The notes under the pieces are model-generated. The model was given only the letters and a program-made list of their open reading frames with translations, did not search any database and was not told the DNA's origin. Made by a program: the position numbers and the translations under genes. 64,000 nt of DNA from Shinisaurus crocodilurus (Eukaryota > Chordata > Lepidosauria > Squamata > Shinisauridae). The number at the start of each line of letters is the position of its first letter. The stretch's first letter is position 1. This document shows, piece by piece, positions 53,062 to 62,914 of the stretch. The DNA is taken from positions 35,297,091 through 35,361,090 of the forward strand of contig CM037888.1 of assembly GCA_021292165.1 (NCBI GenBank), read 5' to 3'.

Positions 53062-55143
53062 GGGGGCAATCTACACCTAATGGTTATTGCAGTACTGGAT
53101 CACCTCTGTGGCTTGCGGGGTGCACGACACACTCACTTTTCAGTTCCGGTTGGGTTTGTCTTCTTGAATAAGTCTTCATTCTTCTGTTCTTCCATGATTT
53201 CCTGGATTATTATGATTTAGCGGCTGTGTGTGTTCTCACCAGGTGCTGTTGCTGCCTGTCTCAGTGTGGCTATGAAATTGCCCTAAGCCGTGTTGGCCAG
53301 TTGTTTTCAAGGGGTGGGGAACACTCGGCTTTTGTCTCCCAAAGCTGTATGGGGCTTCAGCAAAGCAGAGATTGCTTTCCCGGCCTCTCTTTCTCTCCCC
53401 AAGGCTTCTCTCTCTTGCAAAGTGAACTGAAGAGTAAGTGCTTCCCCCTCCCCTCCCTTTTGAAAAAATAAAGGTTTGAATGCCCCTTTCAGCCCCCTGC
53501 CCCAAAGTACAACTAGCTGTATATGAGTCAAAATGCATGTAATCACATTATCTGCAACGGCCTCACTCAGAAGTAAATCACAATAATAGAATCATAGAAA
53601 AGTAGAGTTGGAAGGGGCCCACCAGGCCATCGAGTCCAACCCCCCTGCTCTATGCAGGAATCCAGGTCAAAGCATCCCTGACAGATGGCTGTCCAGCTGC
53701 ACCTTGAATGCCTCCAGAGTGGGAGAGCCCACCACCTCCCTAGCTAGTTGGTTCCATTGTCTTATTGCTCTGACAGTCCGGAAATTTTTCCTGATGTCCA
53801 GCCAGAATCTGGGTTCCTGTAACTTGAGCCCATTATTCCGTGTCCTGCAAACTGGGATGATCGAGAAGAGATCCTGGCCCTCCTCTGTGTGACAACCCTT
53901 CAAGTACTGGAAGAGTGCGATCATATCTCCCCTCAGTCTCCTCTTCTGAAGGCTAAACATGCCCAGTTCTTTCAGTCTCTCCACATAGGGCCTTGTTTCC
54001 AGTCCCTTTATCATCCTTGTTGCCCTCCTCTGAACCCTCTCCAGTCTGTCTACGTCCTTCTGAAAGTGTGGTGCCCAGAACTGGACTCAGTACTCAAGAT
54101 GAGGCCTAACCAGTGCTGAGTAAAGGGGAATTATCACTTCAAGCGATTTGGACGCTATACTTCTATTAATGCAGCCCAAAATAGCATTTGCCTTTTTTGC
54201 AGCCACATCACATTGCTGGCTCATATTCAGTTTGTGATCTACCACAATTCCAAGATCCTTCTCACTTGTAGTATTGCTGAGCCAAGTATCCCCCCATCCT
54301 GTAAGTGTGCATTTGGTTTCCTTTCCCTAGGTGCAGCACTTGGCATTTATCCCTATTAAATTTCATTCTGTCATTTTCGGCCCAGCGCTCCAGCCTATCG
54401 AGATCTCTTTGAATTTTGTTTCTGTCTTCCAGAGTATTAGCTGTTCCACCCAACTTTGTGTCATCTGCAAATTTGATAAGCATGCCCTGCACCCCCTCAT
54501 CCAAGTCACTGGATCCAAGCGAATAGGACCTATTGGGGCCTCACGAAATAGCAGCAACTCCAATATTGCTTTCCCGCTGCCCTCCTTCCCCACGGCTTCT
54601 CTCTGCATGTCTGCTCAGAAGTAAATCACATTATCTTCAATGGCCTTACTCAGAAATAAATCACATTGATTTCAATGGAACTTATGCTTGGGAAACTTAG
54701 CACAGGAGGAAGACTGCTGGAGGAAATTGGTTTTGGGTGGAGCGGAGGGGCGTGCTGACTCTGCTGGCTTCACCCCATGGGAGGGCGGCGGCGGCGGCGG
54801 CAGCATCACAGCCTCCCACTCTCTTCCCTTCTCCTACTCCAAGATTTTTTGTGAGGGAGCAGGAGGAACTGTTTCCCTCTCTTTTTAAAAAGGGACTCAC
54901 TCCTGCGCTCTTTTGCTGCTTTGTTCCTGCGCATAGATGATTAACCCCCCCCCCGAAAAAAACCCTTTCTCTTAAAGGGCCATTTCCCTTGCATGCGCAA
55001 GGCAACACACAGTATTACCGCTATGGAGTTTAGGGGCAGGGCGGCAAAACGGGATGACTGCGGTACATTTAACGAAAGTGTGCACTGTGAGCAGTGATTG
55101 GAGTGGCGACTTGACGACGTACAATGTAGTGCAGATCTGGCCC
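53062..55143 (+). repeat. Unnamed TIR-type repeat, copy B, split by CR1
   Basis: It shares ordered blocks with 521-1690: TTATTGCAGTACTGGATCAC, CACTCACTTTTCAGTTCCGG, GCTCAGAAGTAAATCACATT, (GGC)n, TTTTTAAAAAGGGACTCACT, CGGCAAAACGGGATGA. The ends GGGGGCAATCTACACC and GTGCAGATCTGGCCC look like diverged inverted repeats. A CR1 at 53586-54520 interrupts it. Its right end is only about 37 bases from the TLE exon. Confidence 0.6.
53586..54520 (-). mobile_element. CR1 LINE, 5'-truncated copy
   Basis: On the minus strand it runs from the RT segment with LIKFADDTKLGGTANTLEDR through the C-terminus to the octamer tail. Frameshifts separate the open parts (54504-54262 and 54014-53667). The left segment carries small substitutions such as EPRFWLDIRKNF. 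Confidence 0.92.
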
Positions 55144-55179
55144 AGGACTGAGAGAGGGCGACACAACAGCAAAACCTTC

Positions 55180-55230
55180 CTCGTCGGAGACACCCACCAC
55201 CAGGTTGTTGCTCTTGTCACCATCACTGTC
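55180..55230 (-). CDS. TLE: TLE/Groucho exon, acidic CcN segment (divergent)
   Basis: Following a strong acceptor (CTTCTTTTTTCAG), the minus strand encodes DSDGDKSNNLVVGVSDE. This corresponds to the conserved TLE segment DSDGDKSDDLVVDVSNE. It joins in phase 0 to the exon at 56414-56533. In TLE proteins this is the acidic, casein-kinase-2-type part of the CcN region, between the nuclear localisation signal and the SP domain. Here two aspartates are asparagines and one is glycine. A normal GT donor is absent after the usual end (GAG then GAAGGT). The frame instead stays open with EEGFAVVSPSLSPGP, which resembles the next TLE segment (VSPAHSPPEN), until the repeat ending at 55143. So either the exon is fused to the next one, uses a GT five bases downstream, or belongs to a decaying copy. 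The paralog cannot be decided. Confidence 0.75.
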
Positions 55231-55388
55231 CTGAAAAAAGAAGCCGTTGACCTCCCACGACCCCACGAGGGCACGGGCAGTTCTTCCTGTTGCTGTGGCT
55301 GCACCCAAAGGTGATTCCCTCCATCTACAGGCCAGCTGTTATGCCGCTTTTTCAGCTGCCATGAAACAAAGTTTTGCCTGTATAGATG

Positions 55389-56158
55389 TGTGAAGGATCA
55401 GCACCTGGATCCTTTGCGTGAGTTTGGCGCTTAACAGGTTAACCAGTGCCGCGTTACAGCCCGTACAAGCGAAAGAAACCACCTAAGAGGTTCCTTACAA
55501 ACAAAAGGAAACTCAGCCTTTGAACTGCCAAATAAGACCTTTATTTATTTACACAGGATATGGAGCGGAACTAACAGCTTTCTAGGAAATACTACAACGT
55601 CAATAAGACCTGACGTGACCTTTAAGTTTATCAATGACAGGCTCCCAGGCTAGCGCATTTGGATTAGTCAGTTACCTTAGATCAGAGACGTCACGCTAGT
55701 CAGTTTCAGCCTAACTCCGGGTCTGTCCGATCCGGGGAAGGAAACAGCTTTCTCCAGCCACTGCTGGAGGGTGCTTCGTACTCAAAAGTACCCTGGGTTC
55801 CCAACAACCAACAAAAGGAGGGGAGAGGGGTTTTCTACCTCTGTGTTTCCCGCTCTCCCGCCCCTTAGGTCAGGTGGGGCTATTGCCTGCCCCTTCGTGT
55901 CAGGTGGGCTTATTCCTGCCCGGGAAGAAGGTGACGTATTGGATACTTTACAGCTCTTTGAGGCTGCCCTGTTAGGTTGATGGTCTTGATGGCCCTTTCC
56001 TGGGTTTTGTGGATTACAAGCGAGATCCTCCATTGCTGGAATGCCGGTCTGTCTGGCTGCTTCCCTGTAACCCAATCTCCCCTTCTCGCCCCCCTCCCCT
56101 GGAGGACGGGGACTGGTGTGTGCGTGTACATGTATACTCGTGTCAGGCTTTCTCCACA
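55389..56158 (-). mobile_element. Solo LTR in the TLE intron, 5-bp TSD
   Basis: 770 bases, the reverse of the family at 2785-3446. On the minus strand it starts TGTGGAGAAAGCC and ends GATCCTTCACA, with a perfect 5-base duplication AGATG (55384-55388 and 56159-56163). The minus strand has TAAATAAATAAAGGTCTTAT, a polyadenylation-signal region. It lies between the two TLE exons in the same transcriptional orientation, so its signal could end the host transcript early. Confidence 0.88.
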
Positions 56159-56413
56159 AGATGATATTCAGTTACCCAAATTCAAAACCACCAAGGCTTA
56201 ATCTGAGACTTCTAGCTTCAAGGGTTTGCAAGACTCACTTCCCATTTGCTGTCAAAACCAGAGCTGTGTGCTGGAACTCTGATCCAACATTTTAAAACTG
56301 AGCGCCAAGGTGCAAACTAGGAATCGGAACGTATTCTCGCCCATTTCCTTCAGCTCTGCTGTCAAGCACTCCAGCCGGGTCAGGCTGAGCGCGCCCGGCG
56401 CCTGCGGACTTAC

Positions 56414-56533
56414 GTATCCGCTCATGCTGTCTTTCTCCTCCGCTTTCCGCTTCTTGGAGTCGATGCTGTAGTTCGTGGAGCTCCTGTGCTTCTCCGTGGC
56501 CCTCAAACTCTCCGAGGGGGAGATGGAATTATT
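56414..56533 (-). CDS. TLE: TLE/Groucho exon, nuclear localisation (CcN) segment
   Basis: A 120-base exon with acceptor TTTTTGCTGTTCCAG and donor GTAAGT. It encodes 40 residues from [20 protein letters not shown] through [18 protein letters not shown]. This matches the TLE CcN region: an SP phosphorylation site, the basic KKRK nuclear localisation signal, and the start of the acidic patch. The exon begins exactly where TLE exons with NNSVSPSES begin, and ends before DSDGDKS. Groucho/TLE proteins are nuclear co-repressors that bind many transcription factors and tetramerise through an N-terminal Q domain. The SMSGY end differs from the usual SLSRY. By memory it is closest to TLE3 or a non-mammalian TLE2, but the paralog is unresolved. 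Only this exon and the next were found. Codons are intact, so selection may still act. Confidence 0.88.
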
Positions 56534-57518
56534 CTGGAACAGCAAAAAGAAGGGGGGGTGTTTTGGGGGAAAGTGCTGTGTTTGCAAACTGCCAATGCAA
56601 CAAAATAAAAATAAGTGTGGAATTTAGAATGGAAAAGGGCTTTTAAAATCCAAAAGGCATAAACAGAAATGATAGGCTGAGAAAAGCAGCAGACAGGCTG
56701 AAATCCTAGAATGAATGTTTTCAAAAGAAAACCTTTGCAAGAAAATACACTTGGGAAGGGGACATAACATTCTGTTTTGTTTTGTTTTATTTATTCACAA
56801 ATGTATATCATGCTTCCCAAGAAAATCACTGAAGTGGTGAACATGATAACAAGATCAACACTAAAATATAACAATAGCATACAACAATAACATAATTGCA
56901 GATCACGATAAAACCGTATCTCTTGCCTTTTCTCCAGTTTGGGAACTAGACTGAAGAAAAGCAGAGAGGATTATTAATATGGAATCAGAGGAATCTCCTG
57001 GTGGCACAAAACACTCTGAAGTCGGGCACCAGCTAGCATGGAGAAATCTTTTCTCCTGAAATTCAGTGCATCTAATTACAAACTTTCAGCAGGATTTTAA
57101 AAAAACAGCAGAATCTGTTTGGAGACATGAGCATCAAGCTAAACAGCTGCCCTGGCATCCTGCCCATGGAACAATTTATCTTACATATAAATAGCATCAT
57201 TAACCTAAGCACCATACGTGGCATGCCAGTTGGATGGCTTTTAGCTGGAAAGCAAATAAATCTGGGGGGAAAACGTTTAAAACCTGTTTATGGAATTGCT
57301 CCCCTATAAATCATGCAGAGCGTCGAGCCCACCCTATTAAGGCCTTGCTAGCCGCATGCATACAGGCAAGATGGAACGGTGGCAGAGAGCTGGAAAGCCG
57401 CTGGCCTAAGGAAGGCTCCGCAGTATGCAAGAGCGGTCTTTTCAGCAGGCCATGAAACAGGCGGCATGTCCCTGATCTATGACTGGGGGCCATTTCACAC
57501 AGCTCCCTCCCAGGGCAC
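56534..57518. other. TLE intron or upstream flank, no further exon seen
   Basis: Searching the minus strand by eye for the preceding TLE exon (GSQAHL-like) found nothing. (TTTTG)n and (TTTA)-type A+T-rich sequence at about 56775-56900 suggests a LINE tail. Confidence 0.4.
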
Positions 57519-58465
57519 TTTTTTTTTTTTTTTAATATTTTATTTATTTTTCAAAGCAAATTATAACACAGAAAATATATTTAGCAAAATACAAAATTAT
57601 CACACAAATATAACATAATCAACATACAATAAATCATAAAGTGCTCCCCCCCACCCTTCAAGGGACCAATTAATATACTTCTATCCTCTTGATCAAATAA
57701 AGTCTAAATTCCAAAAATATAACATATCCTGACAAGGCATGTTACCCTTCCCCTTTATTAATACATAGTCTAGTAATTGATTCCATATCTCCATAAAATT
57801 ATTCTTCTTTAGCAATCCTTTTTTGCATTTGATACTACTAGTTAGTTTATCATTTAGGGCTATGTCCCAAACTTCCTTATACCAGTCTGTTATTAGGAAA
57901 ACATGTTGTACTTTCCAATTTCTCGCTATCATTAGCCTGGCCGCAGTTAACAAGTTTACAATTAACTCCTTCGTATTTTGATCACAAATAAGCTTCTCAG
58001 TTATTGATAACAATGCTAATTTTGGACAGACCTCTAAATTAGTACCAATAATTTTCGATATTTCTGTAAAAACCTCTCGCCAAAACACCAATACATTTTT
58101 ACAACTCCACCACATATGAGCATATGTCCCTTTTTCCTGACATCCTCTCCAACATAATGCAGAACAATTATTATCTATTCTATTTAATCTTACTGGAATT
58201 AAATACCATCTCCAAATTAGTTTATAAAAATTTTCCTTTATCCTAATTGACATCATTTTCACAATCCGTCTATCCCATATATTGTTCCACCCCACCTTCG
58301 AGGTTACCTCTTCAAATTCATTATCCCATACAGTCTTAAGCTGATCCTCTTGTTCTTTTGCTTTTTGGATCAATCTATATACGTAAATCCCTTGTTATAC
58401 CTCTTGTTGATGCATTACCTGGTAGGCCGTCTCTAGACATGACCATCTTTTCAAAATTAATTAAA
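57519..58465 (-). mobile_element. L1 LINE, 5'-truncated, 9-bp TSD
   Basis: 947 bases bounded by the duplication CCAGGGCAC (57510-57518 and 58466-58474), perfect over 9 bases. On the minus strand it ends in poly(A) (T-run at 57519-57533 on the plus strand). The rest is the ORF2 C-terminus and 3' UTR. Confidence 0.92.
57693..58373 (-). pseudogene. L1 ORF2 C-terminal domain
   Basis: 227 codons, counting the stop, are open. They include WNNIWDRRIVKMMSIRIKEN, FYKLIWRWYLIPVRLNRID, and the cysteine/histidine motif CWRGCQEKGTYAHMWWSC typical of L1 ORF2 C-termini. Upstream, within 100 bases, there are stops, so the copy is both truncated and slightly decayed. It has no RT or endonuclease domain. Confidence 0.88.
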
Positions 58466-58699
58466 CCAGGGCACATTTTTATCCTGGTTTTTTTTTTGTT
58501 TTTTTAGTTGCATGGTAGAAAGGAGACCTGGATATCTTTGATGTGCACAGACGGGAAAAAGTGGGCTTGCTTGATTAGGTGCCCAGACCGATGTTACTTC
58601 AGGTTTAAAAAAGAAAAACCACCCACAGCTTTCCTGTGCACTGTAACAATGTGCAAATCCATGTGCGTGTGGGTGCCAGAACAAAGCCCTGCCACAAGT

Positions 58700-58950
58700 G
58701 TAGTGGCACCTGCTGTGTGGCACAATCTTCCCCTTGACGTTCGCCGTGAGCCCACACTTTTTATTTTTAGCCGGCTGTTCGAGACTCACCTGTTTATGCA
58801 AGCCTTCCCTGTGTAGTGTTGCCTGCCATCTTATGTAGATACAATATAGTGTATGTATTAGTCTTTATTTTTATGTTGCTACGAATGGTGTACACCACTC
58901 TGAAGTCTTTAGATGTAAGCAGTTTATAAGTACTCGTAAATGAATAAATG
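58700..58950 (+). mobile_element. L2-like LINE 3' end
   Basis: The C-terminus VVAPAVWHNLPLDVRREPTL then FETHLFMQAFPV matches the 'FSVAAPVLWNSLP...FRR.LKTHLF.QAF' pattern. The 3' UTR ends TGTACACCACTCTGAAGTC and GAATAAATGTG. Confidence 0.7.
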
Positions 58951-59065
58951 TGAATGTGCCATAAAACCAAAGTAAAACCAACGGCAGTGCAAGGATCAAA
59001 AAGCACTAACTATTTTTAGGACTATTTCCAAGTGTTAGTCTCTGTTGCAGCAAAAGCAGCTGCAC

Positions 59066-59177
59066 AGAGTCTTGTGATACCTTAAAGACAAATATATTAT
59101 GGCATAAACATGGAGTGGAGTCCACAGAAGTTTATGCCATAATAAATCTGCTAATCTTTAAGGTTCCACAAGACTCT
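59066..59177. mobile_element. Unnamed foldback MITE
   Basis: Inverted ends AGAGTCTTGTGATACCTTAA and, from the right, AGAGTCTTGTGGAACCTTAA. An inner pair TATTATGGCATAAAC / GTTTATGCCATAATA has shifted arms. No target duplication was established. It has no coding capacity. Confidence 0.75.
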
Positions 59178-59427
59178 TTAGAACTGAAAGACTAAAAAGT
59201 CTGCAAGGATAAAGAGTTATTTGCCTGGCACCCCTGGGGAGGGCATTCTACAACTGGGGTGCCATCACTGAAAAGGCCCTTGCTCGACTAGCCATCCACC
59301 TCACTTCATGGGACAAGGGCCTCTGAAGATGCATCCAAGTACGGTAGGTACGTATATGCAGGAGGAGGTGCGGGTCATCTGGCCCCAAGCTGTTTGGGGT
59401 GCTAAAGGTTTGTACTGGGGCTGAAAA

Positions 59428-59901
59428 TGTTGTAAAAATTCAGTAATGCATGTTTAAAGTAATAAAATGCTTCTCTCTGTAACTTTCTGCTGTTCAGACT
59501 GACCTCTGTTCCAGAAATGGAGACAGAGAGGTGAGACTGAGGAATGTTGCCTTCTTGCTTGCTTATCAGTGGGTGAGAGAGGACTGAAGAAGTCAGCCTG
59601 ACTTACCTCTGTTCCAGTTGCTTAGAATGCATGTTTAAGATTTTGTTTACCTTTCTGTATTTTTCCCTTTCTCAGCTAGAAATTCCTGTTAGTACGGCGC
59701 ATGCGTGGGATTGCGTCAGAAGATACTGTATAGTTTGATGAGGTTTCAGCATCTATGTTGAGATGCAGCCTTGAAGTGTTATATACTCCTGTATCTCCAA
59801 TTCTTGAGAATAAATCTGTTGGACCACTGCCAGTCTTTCTCTCCTTCCTAATGTGCATGATTTGAACTGGGCACATTAGGATCTAGCATGTTTTTGCAAC
59901 A
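59428..59901 (+). mobile_element. ERV-like solo LTR
   Basis: 474 bases from TGTTGTAAAAA to TTTTTGCAACA, with 11-base inverted ends that match at nearly every position. It is flanked by AAAA on both sides (59424-59427 and 59902-59905), compatible with a 4-base duplication but low in complexity. TATATAC near 59780 and the polyadenylation signal AATAAA at 59809-59814 fit a promoter/R region. No internal viral genes are present. Confidence 0.75.
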
Positions 59902-59975
59902 AAAATAGACCAGCAGCTGCTGTGCAGATAGCAGAGCAGCTCCAGCATGCTACGATGGCCCCACCCCCTCCCAGT

Positions 59976-60153
59976 TTCATAGATTTCATAGATCGTTAAA
60001 TAGAGTTGGAAGGAGCCTACAACAAGGCCATCGAGTCCAACCCCCTGCTCAATGCAGGAAACTAGAGGAGGGGCCTCCCATCCAAGTAATAGCCAGGCCT
60101 GACCCTGCTTAGCTTTCCACGCTCAGACAAGCTGAGCCAGCGTGAGCCACAGA
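59976..60153 (-). mobile_element. 5S rRNA-derived SINE with CR1 tail
   Basis: The minus strand has GTGGCTCACGCTGGCTCAGC, AAGCTAAGCAGGGTCAGG, TACTTGGATGGGAGGCC-like and the CR1 end GGGGTTGGACTCGATGGCC. Four such copies occur in this window. Confidence 0.92.
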
Positions 60154-61139
60154 CAGGCCTGTATAGTTATAGTTATAGACAGCCCAGTTAGCAGTCGTGT
60201 GCTGCCCTATTTTGGACTAACTGAGGTTTCAAACCACACAGAATGCAGTCCGAAGAAGGTTGCACATGAACCATGTGAATGAGCCCTGGGCGGCTTCGGT
60301 TCACTGCAACTCCGGCTGTTGTCTGACCTGCCCGGGACTCTTCAAATTCAGTGGACACCGACAGCTCCTCCGGACGCCCCTTGTGGCTCCCCCACCCCAG
60401 CTGTTCTTTGACAAGCACTTTTCAGGGGCATTAATGAGCAGTTCAGGGCCGCGCACAGAGTTGTGCATGGGGGGGGGGGAGCTGCTGGCCCTCCAAATGG
60501 CTCGGGGGTTCATTCAAGCGTGATTGTTCGACCCGGCAGCCTCCCTTGGACCTGCCACCCCTCCCTTTCGAGGGGGTTGTCACAGAGCGCTGCAGAAATG
60601 AATCAGACAGCTTCATAATCTGGAGCAGGGAAGCACGCGCACACACACACACACACCCGCCCGATGATGCGCTGGGACGCCATTCCGGCACAAGGCTTCC
60701 CTCAGTCGCCCATAATCCAGACCAGAACAACCGGCCACAAAAATCGGAGGTGTTGTGGAGCCTGCTATTGTCTGTTTCATGAGGGGAGGGGGTGTCTGTC
60801 TGTCTGTCTGTCTGTCTGTCTTTCTGTCTGTCTAAACACGACGGTGCATTAAAAATAAACTGACAGTTAATATCCCAAGTCCATCTAGTGTTTTCTGTTC
60901 TCCTGACACAAATAAGGGGATAAATACTGAGGCCCCAACCCCAAGATAGTAATAACTAGGTAGGACTTGGTGCACCTGCCCCGCCCCCCAGCACGCACGC
61001 ACGCACGCACGCACGCACATCCCACCCCTGGCAAAGCTGGATGTTCTCCTTTCTGAGGAAAGAAAGAAAGTCTTTAAGGGGCCACACGAGATGCTTTGCT
61101 GTTTCTGCTGCAATAGACTAACTCGAGTCTCAGAATTTT
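60154..61139. other. Unassigned stretch with microsatellites, no gene seen
   Basis: It holds (TCTG)n at 60793-60833 and (ACGC)n at 60991-61018. No exon was recognised. Confidence 0.4.
60793..61018. repeat. (TCTG)n and (ACGC)n microsatellites
   Basis: Two tetranucleotide arrays: about ten TCTG units with one TCTT at 60793-60833, and seven GCAC units at 60991-61018. Confidence 0.93.
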
Positions 61140-61548
61140 ATTGTTTATAGCCAATGGCCATCACAATACATCACAATACATATATACATGAAGTATAAAA
61201 TAAAATAAAAACAGGTTGAACATTAAATATAATGAAACAAAATGCTATAAAATAATCAAGGTTTAGAAACATTCTTTCTGTATGGCCCCCTTATGGTTTG
61301 GCAGTAGTTTGGTTTATAAAGGCTGCCCTTATTTTCCTTGCAGCTAACGCAAATAAAGCTATCCTGTAGCTAATAAATTTGTCCACATCAGCCAACAACC
61401 ATCTAATTTTAAAATCGTCTGATTGACCTTCTAAAGTAGTCTGAAAAGGAAGAATAAATCTGGCCCTGGGTGAATTACCGGTATATAGTGGACAATATAG
61501 AATATAATGTACCAGATCTTCAATGTGCCCTGTTTCACATATGCACAA
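61140..61548 (-). pseudogene. LINE ORF C-terminus and 3' UTR, family unknown
   Basis: About 85 codons on the minus strand contain CICETGHIEDLVHYILYCPL, a C-x-C...H...C pattern typical of the C-terminal cysteine/histidine motif of several LINE clades. An A+T-rich 3' UTR ending in a CAATACATCACAATACAT repeat follows. I could not choose between R4/Dong, Tx1/L1-like or other clades. Confidence 0.6.
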
Positions 61549-61734
61549 TAGACTAACTCAGGTACCTTCTGGATCTCCTTTTGTGGAGGGGGGGGGCAGA
61601 TTTGCCAGAGGGACGCTGCGCACGGACCATTTGATCAAACCCGGGGCTTGAGAGGTGCATCCCCAGCATAACTTGCAAAGGGGAAGCCACTAAAGTTAAA
61701 CAGGTGTGGAACTGGTTTAAATGTGTCCCCTGCT

Positions 61735-61736
61735 AT

Positions 61737-61767
<31 letters not shown>

Positions 61768-62320
61768 TTTTGCCCCTCTTAAGGAGGCAGTATGCCAAAA
61801 AAAGTAAGCAGCTTACATAAGAACAAATGCATTACAATAAAAGTATAACAGTATAACAAAAAACAATAACACTGCAGTATTAAATAGTACATCAAACATT
61901 GGTGACAGAGCAGTGGTTAAAACAAAATATTGTGAAAAGATTAAAAGCTCATTGAAATAAAGATGTCTTTGGCAAACTCCTTAAAAATACACAACAAAGG
62001 ATCCTGGCAGATCTCCGCAGGGACGGCGTTCACACTCTTGGCTCCATCCCTTGCACCTGTTCATCTGATCTCTTGTGATGGCAGACAGTAAGTTGGCCGC
62101 CTCTGATGCTGACCTGAACGTACTCGTGGGAGAAGGCCGTTTCAGAGATCCCGTGGTTGAAGGCCATGGAGGCGCATGCCCGCATCGGTGTAGCTGTGCC
62201 GCTAGTGCCGGGGCAGAGAGGAAGGCAGCCGGGAATGCTATTGGCGAACCCCCAGCGGAGGGGAAGGTGGAGGCCCCACGCTCTGCCTCTCCTGTGAGCC
62301 TTGTTCATTCACCCCAGAAT
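61735..62320 (-). mobile_element. L2-like LINE 3' UTR, reversed
   Basis: (TTTA)n at 61735-61770, then TTGCCCCTCTTAAGGAGGC and GCAGCTTACATAAGAACAA. At 62000-62060 CTCCGCAGGGACGGCGTTC and CTTGGCTCCATCCCTTGC follow, resembling a minus-strand LINE 3' region. The assignment is by general resemblance only. Confidence 0.45.
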
Positions 62321-62699
62321 CCCGACTGGAACAGGGTCCCCAGGTGCAAAGCCAGGCCCCTCCCATGCCAGGGGTCGGCAGCCTCGGGCCAGGGCTGGCC
62401 CTACAGGGCTCCCCAGCTGGCTGCACCCCCTCCCCGGCCCCCAACCACTGACTGTGTGGTGGTTTCCCAGCACTTCTCCAGTTTCCCTGCTCCCCGTTTT
62501 AAAAGTCTGAAGTGCGGGAAGAGCTGGAAGCGGCAATATGCTAGGGGTGTGTGTACTCTTTTTGCGTGTTTAGCCCCACCCCTTTTGCCGCTGGCCCCGC
62601 CCATCCCTCGAATGCAGCCCCCCGAAAGCTGATTTGAAACGGTGCCAAAGAGAGGCCGTTCATTAGGGGCCGCTTCTCTCACCCCTCAGTCGCCCCAAC

Positions 62700-62860
62700 A
62701 TCTTGCTGGTCTACACGGCGGGGTGGCATGCAGAAGGTCCCGGGTTCAATCCCCTGCGTCTCCGGGCAGGGCTAGGAAAGGATCCTGCCTGAGCCCTGGA
62801 GAGTCACTGCTGCCGGTCAGCGTCGACAGCAGTGTGCTGGATGGACCCGGGGTCTGGGCA
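62700..62860 (+). mobile_element. Probable tRNA-derived SINE
   Basis: GTGGCATGCAGAAGGTCC is followed by the B-box-like GGGTTCAATCCC, then CCTGCCTGAGCCCTGGAGAG and GCTGGATGGACC. This order is typical of a tRNA-derived SINE with a LINE-like tail. Confidence 0.65.
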
Positions 62861-62867
62861 GATTTCG

Positions 62868-62870
<3 letters not shown>

Positions 62871-62913
<43 letters not shown>
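62871..62913. repeat. (TG)n microsatellite
   Basis: About 21 uninterrupted TG units. Confidence 0.95.

Positions 62914-62914
<1 letters not shown>

Noticed and set aside
60188..60523. Possible exon on the minus strand (KEQLGWGSHKGRPEELSVST)
   Set aside because: There is no convincing acceptor and donor pair and no family match, so I did not call a gene.
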